Assembly: GCA_035266865.1 (NCBI GenBank)
Contig: DATFMR010000141.1
Span: forward strand, 1 to 64,000
Origin: JAKAGZ01 sp035266865
GTDB lineage: Bacteria > Bacteroidota > Ignavibacteria > Ignavibacteriales > Ignavibacteriaceae
Length of the DNA stretch: 64,000 bases
Direction of reading: 5' to 3'
Shown here: positions 16,969 through 26,634 of the stretch, one piece after another
Layout: each line of letters starts with the position of its first letter
Numbering within the stretch: the stretch's first letter is position 1
Notes under the pieces: model-generated
What the model saw: only the letters and a program-made list of their open reading frames with translations
Databases searched by the model: none
What the model was told of the DNA's origin: nothing
Program-made: the position numbers and the translations under genes

Positions 16969-18336
16969 ATGAACTTTAAAGAAAACATCCTTGAAGCCGT
17001 TGGAAATACCCCGCTAGTAAAATTAAATAAGTTAAATAAAGGATTAAAACCACAGATTTTTGCAAAACTGGAGTCTTCCAATCCAGGTGGAAGTGTAAAG
17101 GACAGGATCGGGCTTGCGATGCTGGAATCCGCTGAAAAAAACGGAGACATAAAACCCGCCGGAACAATAATAGAAGCTACCAGCGGAAATACAGGAATTG
17201 GGCTTGCTCTTGCGGCGGCTGTAAAGGGTTATAAATCAATTTTTGTTGTAACGGACAAAGTCAGTTCGGAAAAAATTAATTACTTAAAAGCACTCGGCGG
17301 TGATGTGATTGTCGTTTCAAATGCAGTTGGTCACGATCATCCTGATTATTATATAACAGTTGCTAAAAAAATTGAAAAGGAAACTCCGAATTCTATTTTT
17401 ATGTATCAATATTCAAATCCTGCCAACCCGGAAATCCATTATAAAACAACTGGACCCGAAATTTGGCATGATACTGAAGGAAAAATTACTCATTTTGTAT
17501 CGGGAATTGGGACTGGAGGGACAATCAGCGGGACAGGTAGATTTTTAAAAGAACAAAATAAAAATATCCAGGTTATTGGTGCAGATCCTTTTGGATCAAT
17601 TTTTCAACATTACAAACAAACCGGCGAAACTATTGAGGGTGTTCCTTACCTGGTAGAAGGAATTGGACAGGATTGTCTGCCAAATAATGTACACTTCCAG
17701 TATATTGACAGGATTATAAATGTTTCTGATCAGGAGTCTTTTAGTTTTGCACGTAAACTTTCTAAAGAGGAAGGTATTTTTTGCGGCGGTAGCACCGGTA
17801 CAAATGTTTGGGCTACTTTGCAATTGGCAAAAGAACTTGACGAATCGGCTGTGATTGTTTTCATTGTTGCCGATACCGGAGAAAGGTACCTAACAAAAAT
17901 GCATAGCGAAGAATGGTTACGGGATAAGAGAATGCTTATACAGGAATTCAAATCTCTGCATGACATATCATTAGCAAAGAGAGATGGTAAGCCAAAAGAA
18001 TTGATATCCGTAAAATCAACTGATAAAATTAAAACTGCTGTTGAACTATTAAATTTTAGAGGGTTCTCGCAACTACCAGTTATTGACGATGGAGAATCTG
18101 TTGGAAGTCTCAGGGAAGCTAAATTAATGTCTAGTTTAGTTGAAAATCCTTCAATGCTTGATCAACATGTTTCTAAAATTATGGGACCCGGTTTACCGAC
18201 ATTGGATGAGAGAACTGATCTGGCTACTGTCAAAAAATATCTGAGTGATTCGCCAGCTGTTTTAGTTACGGAATACGGAAGAATAAAAGATATAATTACT
18301 CGCTATGATATTATTGAACATTCAGATCTAAATTAG
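16969..18336 (+). CDS. cbs: Cystathionine beta-synthase
   Basis: Condenses serine (or an activated serine) with homocysteine to cystathionine, the first step of reverse transsulfuration. The 455-residue protein has a PLP domain with K44 in NPGGSVKDRIG, the substrate loop TSGNTG (71-76) and phosphate loop GIGTGGTISGTG, then a pair of CBS domains from about residue 325 to the end (ISVKSTDKIKTAVELL, LPTLDERTDLATVKKY). In other organisms such domains bind regulatory ligands. The cystathionine gamma-lyase-type gene follows 86 bases later, which supports CBS over plain cysteine synthase. Upstream AGGATAAC is only a weak ribosome-binding site. Confidence 0.92.
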   Translation: MNFKENILEAVGNTPLVKLNKLNKGLKPQIFAKLESSNPGGSVKDRIGLAMLESAEKNGDIKPAGTIIEATSGNTGIGLALAAAVKGYKSIFVVTDKVSSEKINYLKALGGDVIVVSNAVGHDHPDYYITVAKKIEKETPNSIFMYQYSNPANPEIHYKTTGPEIWHDTEGKITHFVSGIGTGGTISGTGRFLKEQNKNIQVIGADPFGSIFQHYKQTGETIEGVPYLVEGIGQDCLPNNVHFQYIDRIINVSDQESFSFARKLSKEEGIFCGGSTGTNVWATLQLAKELDESAVIVFIVADTGERYLTKMHSEEWLRDKRMLIQEFKSLHDISLAKRDGKPKELISVKSTDKIKTAVELLNFRGFSQLPVIDDGESVGSLREAKLMSSLVENPSMLDQHVSKIMGPGLPTLDERTDLATVKKYLSDSPAVLVTEYGRIKDIITRYDIIEHSDLN

Positions 18337-18422
18337 GAAATAATAATTTTGTTCTTAATTTTATTCATTTTATACGAGTAAAAGAGAAATAAATTAATAA
18401 TTAAAACAATTTAAAGGATTAT

Positions 18423-19556
18423 ATGGGATTTTCAACAGATGCAATTCATGCAGGACAACAGCCTGATCCGGTTACTGGGGCAGTAATTACTCCGATTTAT
18501 CAAACTTCAACTTACAAACAGGAAGAACTTGGAAAGCATAAAGGGTACGAGTACGGCAGGACTCACAATTTAACACGCGCTTCAATGGAGGCAAATATTG
18601 CCTGTCTGGAAAAAGGGAAATATGGAATTGCATTTGCCTCTGGTCTTGCTGCTACACATGCACTATTAAGTCTTGTAAAAGCAGGCGATCATATTATTTG
18701 CTCAAATAATGTGTACGGTGGAACATACAGGTTATTTGAATTAATTATGAAGGATTACGGAATTGATTTCTCATGGGTAAACACCAGTGATCTTTCAAAT
18801 ATTGAGAAAGCAATTAAACCAAACACAAAAATGGTTTATTTAGAAACACCAACAAACCCAATGCTAAATTTAACTGATCTAGCCGGGGCATCTGAAATTT
18901 GTAAAAAAAATAATCTTATAGGTGTGTGTGATAATACTTTTATGAGTCCATATTTTCAAAATCCGCTTGTGCTCGGCTGTGATATAGTTTTACATAGCTC
19001 TACAAAATATTTAAACGGACATAGTGATGTTATTGGTGGCATACTTGTAACAAATGATGAAAAAATTCACAATAGGTTAAGATATATTCAAAATGCTACC
19101 GGTGGAGTTCCTTCACCTTTTGACTGCTGGCTTGTATTGCGTTCAACCAAGACTCTTGCTGTAAGGATGGAAAGGCACCAAAAAAATGCTATTGAATTAG
19201 CAGAATATTTAAATGAATCAGGAATTGCAAAAAAGATTTATTATCCTGGTCTTTCAGATCATCCTCAGCATGAACTTGCAAAAAATCAAATGCGCGGGTT
19301 TGGTGGAATGATCTCTGTTGATGTTGGTGAAACTGGGATTGCAAAAAAGATTTTGAAGAATGTGAAAGTTTTTACCTTGGGCGAAAGTCTCGGTGGAGTA
19401 GAGAGCCTCATTTCACACCCTGCAAGTATGACACACGCATCTGTTCCAAAAGAAGAAAGAGAAAAATTTGGATTGACTGACAGCCTGATTCGTTTTTCAG
19501 TTGGTATTGAGGATATTGAAGACCTGATAGCAGATATTCAAAAATCTATGAAATAG
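18423..19556 (+). CDS. Cystathionine gamma-lyase/gamma-synthase family enzyme
   Basis: A 377-residue fold-type I PLP enzyme of the Cys/Met metabolism family. The PLP lysine is K195 in LHSSTKYLNGHSDVIGG; YEYGRTHNLTR and SGLAATHALLS are the other family blocks, and ESLGGVESLISHPASMTH near residues 320-340 is typical of MetB/MetC/CGL. Paired with CBS, it most likely cleaves cystathionine to cysteine, 2-oxobutyrate and ammonia. Gamma-synthase activity cannot be excluded by sequence. A ribosome-binding site AAAGGA lies a few bases before the ATG. Confidence 0.92.
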   Translation: MGFSTDAIHAGQQPDPVTGAVITPIYQTSTYKQEELGKHKGYEYGRTHNLTRASMEANIACLEKGKYGIAFASGLAATHALLSLVKAGDHIICSNNVYGGTYRLFELIMKDYGIDFSWVNTSDLSNIEKAIKPNTKMVYLETPTNPMLNLTDLAGASEICKKNNLIGVCDNTFMSPYFQNPLVLGCDIVLHSSTKYLNGHSDVIGGILVTNDEKIHNRLRYIQNATGGVPSPFDCWLVLRSTKTLAVRMERHQKNAIELAEYLNESGIAKKIYYPGLSDHPQHELAKNQMRGFGGMISVDVGETGIAKKILKNVKVFTLGESLGGVESLISHPASMTHASVPKEEREKFGLTDSLIRFSVGIEDIEDLIADIQKSMK

Positions 19557-19560
19557 TATT

Positions 19561-20391
19561 ATGAAAAAATATTTCATTATTTTATTTTTTGCAATTATAG
19601 GGTCATATTCTGTTTTTGCAAATAGTGTTGATGCAGATTCCATAGAAGTATATGTAATTGATTCCTACATCACTCCTGAAAACCCAGCTATTTTTAATTT
19701 GTCTTTTTTTGCAAGTGCTCCTGTTAAAGCAAAACTCTATGTTGATAATAGATATGAATTCCTAATTTCGGATAGTCTAAGTGATTCTCATGAAGCAAAG
19801 ATTGATCTGGATAATCGTAAATTTTCGGGAAAAACAGTACCATTTTATATTTTAGTGCAGGATTCTACAGGATATAAAAACAGGAGCGAAATATATGATC
19901 TTGATTTTCCAAGAGAAATAAAAGTCGATAAGGAATCAAATTTCTTATTGCTTGGTGTATTTTTTGGGATGCAGTTTCTTCTACCTACACCTACAATAGT
20001 TGGAACTCACCGAAACAATTTTTTTGCCTTAACAAAAGAAGTTCCATTAATTTCATTTCGTTCAAATAGTATAAATTATCCATTCGGATATTTTTCGATT
20101 GAATATTCACATATTTTTAATGCGGACGCCAGTAATTTTTTCAGGTTTGGGTATAAACAGATTATTGAAGTCCCTTTAATAAAATATATATCTCCGGGCT
20201 TAAACGGTTTTACAAATTTTAATGGATATAATGGTGTAAGTCTTGAAGTTTCTGCGGGATTATTTAATATGTTAAATTCATTTACAATTTATGCCAGATA
20301 CAGATTCAATACGCAGCCGTCTCATAATGACAGGGATTTTCACGAAGTATCATTAGGATTTTATTCTAATTTTTTCTCATTCCATTTTTAG
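19561..20391 (+). CDS. Secreted or outer-membrane protein of unknown function
   Basis: A 276-residue protein with a clear signal peptide (IILFFAIIGSYSVFA, probable cleavage before NSVDADS). The N-terminal 100 residues resemble a beta-sandwich (VYVIDSYITPENPAIFNLSF). The C-terminal half alternates aromatic and hydrophobic residues and ends ...SLGFYSNFFSFHF, with a final Phe as in outer-membrane beta-barrels. I recognise no named family. It starts only four bases after the lyase stop, so it is probably on the same transcript, although no functional link to sulfur metabolism is evident. Confidence 0.7.
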   Translation: MKKYFIILFFAIIGSYSVFANSVDADSIEVYVIDSYITPENPAIFNLSFFASAPVKAKLYVDNRYEFLISDSLSDSHEAKIDLDNRKFSGKTVPFYILVQDSTGYKNRSEIYDLDFPREIKVDKESNFLLLGVFFGMQFLLPTPTIVGTHRNNFFALTKEVPLISFRSNSINYPFGYFSIEYSHIFNADASNFFRFGYKQIIEVPLIKYISPGLNGFTNFNGYNGVSLEVSAGLFNMLNSFTIYARYRFNTQPSHNDRDFHEVSLGFYSNFFSFHF

Positions 20392-20423
20392 ATTATAATT
20401 ATTCACCTGAAAATTTTAGTATT

Positions 20424-21605
20424 ATGAATCCAATTCTAACAGTATCAGAACTTACAAAAGATATAAAGCAGACGCTCGAAGAAAAATTTGACCAGATATC
20501 TGTTCAGGGTGAAATATCCAATTTTAAAGCACACGTTTCTGGTCACTGGTACTTTAGTTTAAAGGATGCAAACGCTTCAATTTCCTGCACAATGTGGAAA
20601 GGATTTAACAGTTACGTATTTTTCACTCCGCAGGACGGAATGAAAGTTACTCTAAATGGTAAAATTAGCGTTTATCCACCACGCGGTAATTACCAGGTTG
20701 ATGTTCGCTCAATGAAACCTTCTGGGGTTGGTGAACTTCAGGCAGCGTTTGAAGCTTTAAAGCAAAAACTTTCCGATGAAGGATTGTTTGATGAAAAATT
20801 TAAAAAGGAAGTACCTGAGTTTCCTAAAAAGATAGGTGTTATTACTGCGATTGATGGTGCTGCTTTCCGGGATATGATAAGTGTTGCGGAAAGAAGATTT
20901 CCTCTTGTTGAAATAGTAATTGCTCCTTCAAAGGTCCAGGGAAGCGGTGCGGCACAAACTATTGCAAAAAGTATCAGAGCACTTAATCAACAAAAAGATA
21001 TTGATGTAATTATTGTTGGAAGAGGCGGGGGATCAATTGAAGATCTATGGGCATTTAATGAAGAAATAGTTGCAAGAGCAATTTTTGAATCACAAATACC
21101 AATAATTAGCGGTGTGGGTCACGAAATTGATTTTACAATTGCCGATTTTGTATCTGATCTAAGGGCTCCAACTCCTTCTGCTGCAATGGAATTGGCTACA
21201 CCTAGGAAAGAGGACTTTTTTGCCTTTATAGGCGAATTTTCCTATACTTCTACACAAAATCTTGTTGAGCTATGCAGCAGGTCAAAAGGCAGGATTTCTG
21301 AAATTCTTAATTCATATGGATTTAGATTACCGATTGATATAGTAAGAAAAAATTTTCAGAATGTTGATAATATCTCTTACAGGCTTTTTCAGAATATGGA
21401 CAGAAAAATTCTTGTCAAAAACGGAAAACTTTCTCTTCTGACAAAATCAATTGAAGCTCACGATGTAAATAAATCGTTACGGAAAGGTTTTGTTTTGGTT
21501 AAACAGGACTCAGAATTTGTAACTCGCGCAAGTAAACTTGATAAAAAGAAAAAAACTACATTAGCATTTTATGATGATAACGTAGATGTAAAAATTAAGG
21601 ATTAA
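20424..21605 (+). CDS. xseA: Exodeoxyribonuclease VII large subunit
   Basis: Catalytic subunit of exonuclease VII, which degrades single-stranded DNA in both directions. The N-terminal OB fold (about residues 18-100, VQGEISNFKAHVSGHWYFSL) is followed by the nuclease core with GRGGGSIEDLWAFNEE (about 198-213) and SGVGHEIDFTIADFVSDLRA, then APTPSAAMEL. At 393 residues it is slightly short; the coiled-coil region is reduced compared with the 450-residue proteobacterial form. xseB follows nine bases after the stop, the usual arrangement. Confidence 0.96.
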   Translation: MNPILTVSELTKDIKQTLEEKFDQISVQGEISNFKAHVSGHWYFSLKDANASISCTMWKGFNSYVFFTPQDGMKVTLNGKISVYPPRGNYQVDVRSMKPSGVGELQAAFEALKQKLSDEGLFDEKFKKEVPEFPKKIGVITAIDGAAFRDMISVAERRFPLVEIVIAPSKVQGSGAAQTIAKSIRALNQQKDIDVIIVGRGGGSIEDLWAFNEEIVARAIFESQIPIISGVGHEIDFTIADFVSDLRAPTPSAAMELATPRKEDFFAFIGEFSYTSTQNLVELCSRSKGRISEILNSYGFRLPIDIVRKNFQNVDNISYRLFQNMDRKILVKNGKLSLLTKSIEAHDVNKSLRKGFVLVKQDSEFVTRASKLDKKKKTTLAFYDDNVDVKIKD

Positions 21606-21614
21606 CTTTTACCA

Positions 21615-21848
21615 ATGCCTAAAAAATCAAAAGCAGAAACATTTGAAGATAAATTACAAAGGCTCGAAAAAATTTCTATTCAATTAGAAGATGATGAAAT
21701 TGGAATTGAAAAAGCCATTGAACTTTATGAAGAAGGCATTAAATTGTCAAAAGATTGTACAAATACTTTAAAAAAAGCTGAATTAAAAATCACTGAGTTA
21801 AAATCGAAACTTAGTGATCTTACAGAAGATGAAATTATAGAAGAATAA
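21615..21848 (+). CDS. xseB: Exodeoxyribonuclease VII small subunit
   Basis: A 77-residue helical protein with the family pattern FEDKLQRLEKISIQLEDDEIGIEKAIELYEEG (given here as its span, residues 10-42; the key pieces are FEDKLQRLE, the acidic turn, and the ALELYEEG-like end). Several copies bind the coiled coil of XseA. It is nine bases downstream of xseA and 21 upstream of dxs. Confidence 0.93.
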   Translation: MPKKSKAETFEDKLQRLEKISIQLEDDEIGIEKAIELYEEGIKLSKDCTNTLKKAELKITELKSKLSDLTEDEIIEE

Positions 21849-21869
21849 TTAGCGGGAGACCTTAAAAAA

Positions 21870-23789
21870 ATGATTGATCAGAGTAAATACAAAGTTTTAT
21901 CAAAAGTAGATACACCTGCAGATGTTAAAACTTTGAAAGGGAACGATCTTAAACAACTCTGTAAAGATATTCGTGAATATATGATTGATACGATTTCAGA
22001 GATTGGCGGGCATTTCGGTGGAGGTTTAGGTGCAGTTGAATTGACAGTAGCAATTCATAAGGTCTTTAACACTCCGTATGATTTGGTAGTCTGGGACACT
22101 GGTCACCAGGCATACCCGCATAAAATTCTAACCGGTAGAAAAGTTGCGCTTCAGTCAATTAGAAAATTGAACGGAATCAGCGGTTTTCTAAAAAGAGCAG
22201 AAAGTGAATATGATACCTTTGGCGCCGGGCACGCATCAACTTCAATTTCAAGTGCTCTTGGAATGGCTGTTGCCCGTGATATAAATAAAGAAAAAAGAAA
22301 AGTTGTTGCCATAATGGGCGACGGTGCAATGACCGGTGGAATGGCTTATGAAGCCATGAACAACTCTGGAATTATTAAGTCTGATTTAATTGTTGTATTA
22401 AATGATAATAATATGTCCATAGCGCCTAACGTATGGCAAATTTCCAATTACTTCACAGAAATGATCGCCCATCCTGACTACAATAAATTTAAAGGACAAA
22501 TCTGGGATCTGACTGGTAAACTCGATCATTTTGGAGACAGGCTTAGGAAAATTGCTGCCAGGCTTGAAAGTGGTGTAAAAGCAGTAATTACGCCGGGAAT
22601 GCTATTTGAAGCACTTGGATTCAGGTATTTTGGTCCAATCAACGGTCATAATGTTCATCAGCTTGTTAAAATATTTGAACAGGTAAAAGATTTGAAAGGG
22701 CCTATTTTGGTTCACGCAATTACTCAGAAGGGAAAAGGATACAAACCGGCTGAAGGTCACGTACAAAAACTTCACGCATCAACTCCGTTTGATAAAGTAA
22801 CCGGCAAAGCATATAAAAAAGCAAATGCTGCACCGGCGTTTACAAAAATATTCGGGCAGGCGCTTGTTGATATTATAAAAACTAATAAAAGAGTTGTTGG
22901 AATTACTGCTGCAATGCCGGATGGAACAGGAATGGATTTTCTTCAAAAAGAATTTCCTGAAAATTATTTTGATGCCGGTATTGCCGAGGAACATGCTGTA
23001 ACATTTTCTGCAGGACTCGCAACACAAAAAGTCATTCCTGTTGTTGCAATTTATTCTACCTTTCTTCAAAGAGGATTTGACCAGATAGTTCACGATGTTG
23101 CACTTCAACATCTTCATGTTGTATTTGTACTGGACAGGGCAGGATTAGTCGGAGCAGATGGTCCAACACATCACGGCGCTTTTGATTTAACATATTTAAG
23201 ATTAATTCCTGGAATGGTTATAATGGCTCCAAAGGATGAATCTGAATTAAGAGATATGTTGTTTACAGCAATTGAATATAAAGAAGGTCCAATTGCAATC
23301 CGATACCCGAGAGGGGCATCGCTTGGCGTTGAGTTGAAAGATCATTTTGATAAAATTGAAATTGGTGAAAGTGAAGTTTTAAAAGATGGTGAGGATGTTG
23401 CACTACTTGCTCTCGGTTCAATGGTTAATTATTCTTATAAAGCTGCTGATTTACTGGCTGAGCAGGGAATAAATTGTGAATTAGTAAATATGAGATTTGC
23501 CAAGCCACTGGATACCAAAAGACTTGATGAGATTTCTAAAAAGTTTAATAAAATTGTAACTCTTGAAGAAAATTCTTTGGTTGGAGGATTTGGAAGCGGA
23601 GTACTTGAATATTTTAATGAAAAAAATTATAAGAATGATATTTTAAGAATAGGGCTTCCTGATCACTTTGTTGATCACGGCACACAATCTGAACTTCACC
23701 AACTGCTGGGTATTGATCCCGAAGGAATAGCAGGCAAAGTTAAAGTCTTTTGTGAAAACAGAAGTATCAACCACGAGGTTACTATATAG
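21870..23789 (+). CDS. dxs: 1-deoxy-D-xylulose-5-phosphate synthase
   Basis: Thiamine-diphosphate enzyme that joins pyruvate and glyceraldehyde 3-phosphate in the first step of the MEP isoprenoid pathway. The 639-residue protein contains IGGHFGGGLGAVELTVAIH at its start, the ThDP-binding GDGAMTGGMAYEAMNN (about 150-165), LDRAGLVGADGPTHHG in the pyrimidine domain, and a C-terminal transketolase-like domain (EENSLVGGFGS). GGGAG-type ribosome binding is suggested by GCGGGAG just upstream. It is followed with no gap by a Gfo/Idh/MocA gene. Confidence 0.97.
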   Translation: MIDQSKYKVLSKVDTPADVKTLKGNDLKQLCKDIREYMIDTISEIGGHFGGGLGAVELTVAIHKVFNTPYDLVVWDTGHQAYPHKILTGRKVALQSIRKLNGISGFLKRAESEYDTFGAGHASTSISSALGMAVARDINKEKRKVVAIMGDGAMTGGMAYEAMNNSGIIKSDLIVVLNDNNMSIAPNVWQISNYFTEMIAHPDYNKFKGQIWDLTGKLDHFGDRLRKIAARLESGVKAVITPGMLFEALGFRYFGPINGHNVHQLVKIFEQVKDLKGPILVHAITQKGKGYKPAEGHVQKLHASTPFDKVTGKAYKKANAAPAFTKIFGQALVDIIKTNKRVVGITAAMPDGTGMDFLQKEFPENYFDAGIAEEHAVTFSAGLATQKVIPVVAIYSTFLQRGFDQIVHDVALQHLHVVFVLDRAGLVGADGPTHHGAFDLTYLRLIPGMVIMAPKDESELRDMLFTAIEYKEGPIAIRYPRGASLGVELKDHFDKIEIGESEVLKDGEDVALLALGSMVNYSYKAADLLAEQGINCELVNMRFAKPLDTKRLDEISKKFNKIVTLEENSLVGGFGSGVLEYFNEKNYKNDILRIGLPDHFVDHGTQSELHQLLGIDPEGIAGKVKVFCENRSINHEVTI

Positions 23790-24791
23790 ATGGAGAAAAC
23801 CAAGGTAGCAGTAATTGGTCTTGGGGGGATAGCTCAGCTAGTTCATTTACCTAACATTGCTAAATTAAACAGCGTGGACGTTATAGCAGTTGCTGAAGTA
23901 AATAAGAACCGTCTGAGTGCAATTGCAGATAAGTTTAAAATAAAGGAAAGATTTACTGATTATAAAGAATTACTTGCAAAAAGTGATGTTGAAGCAGTAA
24001 TAATAGCAACACCTACCGGTACTCACAAAGAAATTGCTCTTGCAGCTATTAAAGCAAAAAAACATATTCTGGTTGAAAAACCATTTACAAGAACCTATTT
24101 AGAAGCCAAGCCAATTGTGGAAGCAGCAAAGAGAAACAATTGTAAAATAATGGTGGGATTAAACTTGCGTTACAGGCCTGATGCGATGTTGTTAAAAACA
24201 CTGATCAACGCTGGCGAGATTGGAGAACCAAATTATGTAAAAGCCGGCTGGATTAGAAGACAGAGTAGTGACGGTAAATGGTTTACGCGTAAGACTGAAT
24301 CGGGAGGTGGAGTAATCATAGACCTTGGTATTTTGTTATTAGACCTATGTATGTGGCTTATGAATTATCCTCCAGTTGACAGAGTAAGCACACAGAGCTT
24401 TAATACTAAAACAAAAAATGTGGAAGATACTTCGGTTAGTTTTATCAGGTGTAAAAATTCAAGTTTAATAAATCTGGAGACCAGTTGGTCCCTGGCTCTT
24501 GAAAAGGATACATTTTATCTTACAGTTTTTGGTTCTAAAGGGAGTGCTTCAATAAACCCAATTAAAATTTTTAAAAATATTGAAGATAAAATAATAGAAT
24601 TAAATCCTCCAAAAGAGGAGAGCCCAATGGTTCTGTTTAGAAAATCCTATTTAAATGAGCTAAAGAGTTTTATTGGGGCTGTTAGAGGATTACATCCAGT
24701 AATGTCGTCCGGAGAAGAAGCTTTAATCAGAATGAAGGTTATTGAATCAATGTATAAATCATCAAAACTGAATGCAGAAGTAAAAGTCTGA
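23790..24791 (+). CDS. Gfo/Idh/MocA-family oxidoreductase
   Basis: A 333-residue NAD(P)-dependent oxidoreductase. The Rossmann motif GLGGIAQLVHLPNI (10-23) is followed by the family block HILVEKPFTR (about 91-100) with the catalytic-type Lys in EKP. The C-terminal domain has SGGGVIIDLGILLLDLCMWL with the conserved Asp. The usual HxxD at that place reads LLLD, so the catalytic His is not where expected. Substrate is unknown, commonly a sugar or polyol. The ATG directly abuts the dxs stop, indicating co-transcription. Confidence 0.85.
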   Translation: MEKTKVAVIGLGGIAQLVHLPNIAKLNSVDVIAVAEVNKNRLSAIADKFKIKERFTDYKELLAKSDVEAVIIATPTGTHKEIALAAIKAKKHILVEKPFTRTYLEAKPIVEAAKRNNCKIMVGLNLRYRPDAMLLKTLINAGEIGEPNYVKAGWIRRQSSDGKWFTRKTESGGGVIIDLGILLLDLCMWLMNYPPVDRVSTQSFNTKTKNVEDTSVSFIRCKNSSLINLETSWSLALEKDTFYLTVFGSKGSASINPIKIFKNIEDKIIELNPPKEESPMVLFRKSYLNELKSFIGAVRGLHPVMSSGEEALIRMKVIESMYKSSKLNAEVKV

Positions 24792-24797
24792 GATTAT

Positions 24798-25484
24798 ATG
24801 AAAGAAAAAATATTACTAGTAGATAATGAACATGATATAGTTGAGTTTTTGCAATATAACCTGGAACAGGAAGGATTCGATGTAATATCTGCTTTTGATG
24901 GAAGTGAGGCTCTCGAAAAAATTAATGAAAACCCCGATCTTGTTATCCTTGATATTATGATGCCTAAAATTGATGGTTTTGAGGTTTACAAACGTATTCG
25001 TGAAAGAGAAGAATTTAATCATATTCCGATTATCTTTTTAACCGCAAAGTCCGGCGAAATTGATGAAGTTAAAGGTCTTGAACTTGGAGCAAGTGACTAT
25101 ATACAAAAACCTGTTTCTCCTAAAAAATTAGTTGCACGTGTGAAGTCAAACCTCAGAAAAGTTGAGCTGCAAAAAGAAAATGCATTTCCTGCTACTATTA
25201 AAATAGGGCCTCTGTTCATCGACAAGGGGAAATACATTATTCACATTAATAAAAAAGAGACTATATTTCCACGAAAGGAATTTGAAATTCTATACTTTTT
25301 TGCAAATAATCCGGGAAGAGTTTTTAGCAGGGAATCTCTTCTAAGAGAAATATGGGGCCCGGATATTTATGTTGTTGATAGGACTGTAGACGTGCATATC
25401 AGAAAAATAAGAGAAAAGCTTGGAAATTATGCAAATCTGATTGAAACAATTAAAGGCGTTGGATATAAATTTAAAAGTGATTAA
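24798..25484 (+). CDS. OmpR/PhoB-family response regulator
   Basis: A 228-residue two-component regulator. The receiver domain (about 1-118) carries the acidic pair D9/N10-E11, phospho-acceptor D52 in VILDIMMPKIDG and the Lys in IQKPVSP. The winged-helix DNA-binding domain (about 130-228) has FPRKEFEILYFFANNPGRVFSRE and VVDRTVDVHIRKIREKLG. The kinase gene overlaps its end, so the pair is a unit. The look is PhoB-like, but I see no phosphate genes nearby, so the signal is unknown. Confidence 0.92.
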   Translation: MKEKILLVDNEHDIVEFLQYNLEQEGFDVISAFDGSEALEKINENPDLVILDIMMPKIDGFEVYKRIREREEFNHIPIIFLTAKSGEIDEVKGLELGASDYIQKPVSPKKLVARVKSNLRKVELQKENAFPATIKIGPLFIDKGKYIIHINKKETIFPRKEFEILYFFANNPGRVFSRESLLREIWGPDIYVVDRTVDVHIRKIREKLGNYANLIETIKGVGYKFKSD

Positions 25485-26505
25485 CAAGATAATAACCAAC
25501 CTAAAATCCTCTTCTGTATATTTCAAAGAAATAATTATTGTTTATTTAATTTTAGTCATTATTACGTATATAAAAGATAATGACCCTGCATCTGCACTAT
25601 TTATTATAATAGCTATTTCTATACTTTTTTCATTTCTGTTCTATTATATTGGGGATAGACGAAGAAGGGAAATTGCCAAAATTAAATCAGTGATTGCGGA
25701 TATTAGAAATAGCAGGTTAAATGTACCCGAAGAAATATTGCTTGAAAATAATTTAAGTGGATTGCAGGAAGAGATTCGGGATATGTTTTCGAAAATGAAA
25801 AGCGATATAGAATATCTGAAAAAGCTGGAACGTGTCAGGAAGGAATTTCTTGCTAATGTCTCGCACGAATTGCGCACTCCCATTTTTACCATACAAGGCT
25901 ATATAGAAACCTTGCTTGATGGCGCAATTAATGATCAAAAAGTAAACAAGTCGTTTCTTGAAAAGGCTAATTATCATACAATAAATTTAAGTACGCTGCT
26001 TAATGACCTAATTGATATTTCCATGATAGAGTCAGGGGAAATGAGATTGAGCTTCCGGTATTTTAACATAATTGAATTTATCAAGAAACAAGTTGAAGAA
26101 ATGATACCTGTGGCAGATAAAAAAAACATAACGATTTTATTTAAACCGGAAAAAGATAAATTAGAAGTCTTTGGGGACAGAGATAAACTTCGGCAGGTAT
26201 TTGTAAATCTCATTCAAAATTCAATTAAATACACAGAAACCGGTAGCCTTGAAATAGAGATTATAGATGAAGGTAATTTGTGCAAAATAATTATTCGTGA
26301 TACGGGGATTGGAATTCCCGAGGAAGATCTGAACAGAATATTCGAGAGATTCTATAGAGTTGACAAAGCAAGATCACGTGCAGTTGGAGGAACGGGACTG
26401 GGGTTGGCAATAGTTAAACATATCATAGAAGCACACAACTCGAAAATAGAAGTGAAAAGCAGGCTTAACGAGGGTACTGAGTTTTCATTTCATCTTAAAA
26501 AATGA
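25477..26505 (+). CDS. PhoR-like membrane sensor histidine kinase
   Basis: Partner of the preceding regulator. I start it at the GTG at 25477, overlapping the regulator gene by eight bases, rather than at the TTG at 25441 that would give a 44-base overlap. Two transmembrane segments (IIIVYLILVIITYI; LFIIIAISILFSFLFYYI) leave almost no periplasmic loop. A linker coiled coil precedes the H-box LANVSHELRTPIFTIQGY, then the N-box NLIQNSIKYTETG, and G-boxes RDTGIGIPEED and GGTGLGLAIVKHI. With no extracytoplasmic sensor domain it probably senses membrane or cytoplasmic signals. Confidence 0.9.
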   Translation: MINKIITNLKSSSVYFKEIIIVYLILVIITYIKDNDPASALFIIIAISILFSFLFYYIGDRRRREIAKIKSVIADIRNSRLNVPEEILLENNLSGLQEEIRDMFSKMKSDIEYLKKLERVRKEFLANVSHELRTPIFTIQGYIETLLDGAINDQKVNKSFLEKANYHTINLSTLLNDLIDISMIESGEMRLSFRYFNIIEFIKKQVEEMIPVADKKNITILFKPEKDKLEVFGDRDKLRQVFVNLIQNSIKYTETGSLEIEIIDEGNLCKIIIRDTGIGIPEEDLNRIFERFYRVDKARSRAVGGTGLGLAIVKHIIEAHNSKIEVKSRLNEGTEFSFHLKK

Positions 26506-26570
26506 TTTTTTTACGATCATTTACTTTAAAGCTTCAAATTAAGCCAAAATATTAAGAAAATATAGCATTA

Positions 26571-26606
26571 GTCAATTGACAAGTAACATTCATTTACTTA
26601 ATTTTG
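26571..26606 (+). promoter_or_regulatory. Bacteroidota-type promoter of rplU-rpmA with GTCAATTGAC palindrome
   Basis: TAATTTTG at 26599-26606 matches the Bacteroidota -7 consensus TAnnTTTG exactly, and TTG at 26576-26578 lies 20 bases upstream, where the -33 element belongs. The TTG is the centre of a perfect 10-bp palindrome, GTCAATTGAC (26571-26580), that could be an operator or simple coincidence. The predicted start is about 20 bases before the rplU ATG. Confidence 0.6.
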
Positions 26607-26634
26607 TAAACTAATTTAGAAAACAGAGGTAAAA

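Noticed and set aside
25441..25476. TTG start of the histidine kinase at 25441
   Set aside because: Would overlap the regulator gene by 44 bases; GTG at 25477 overlaps by eight and keeps all domains.
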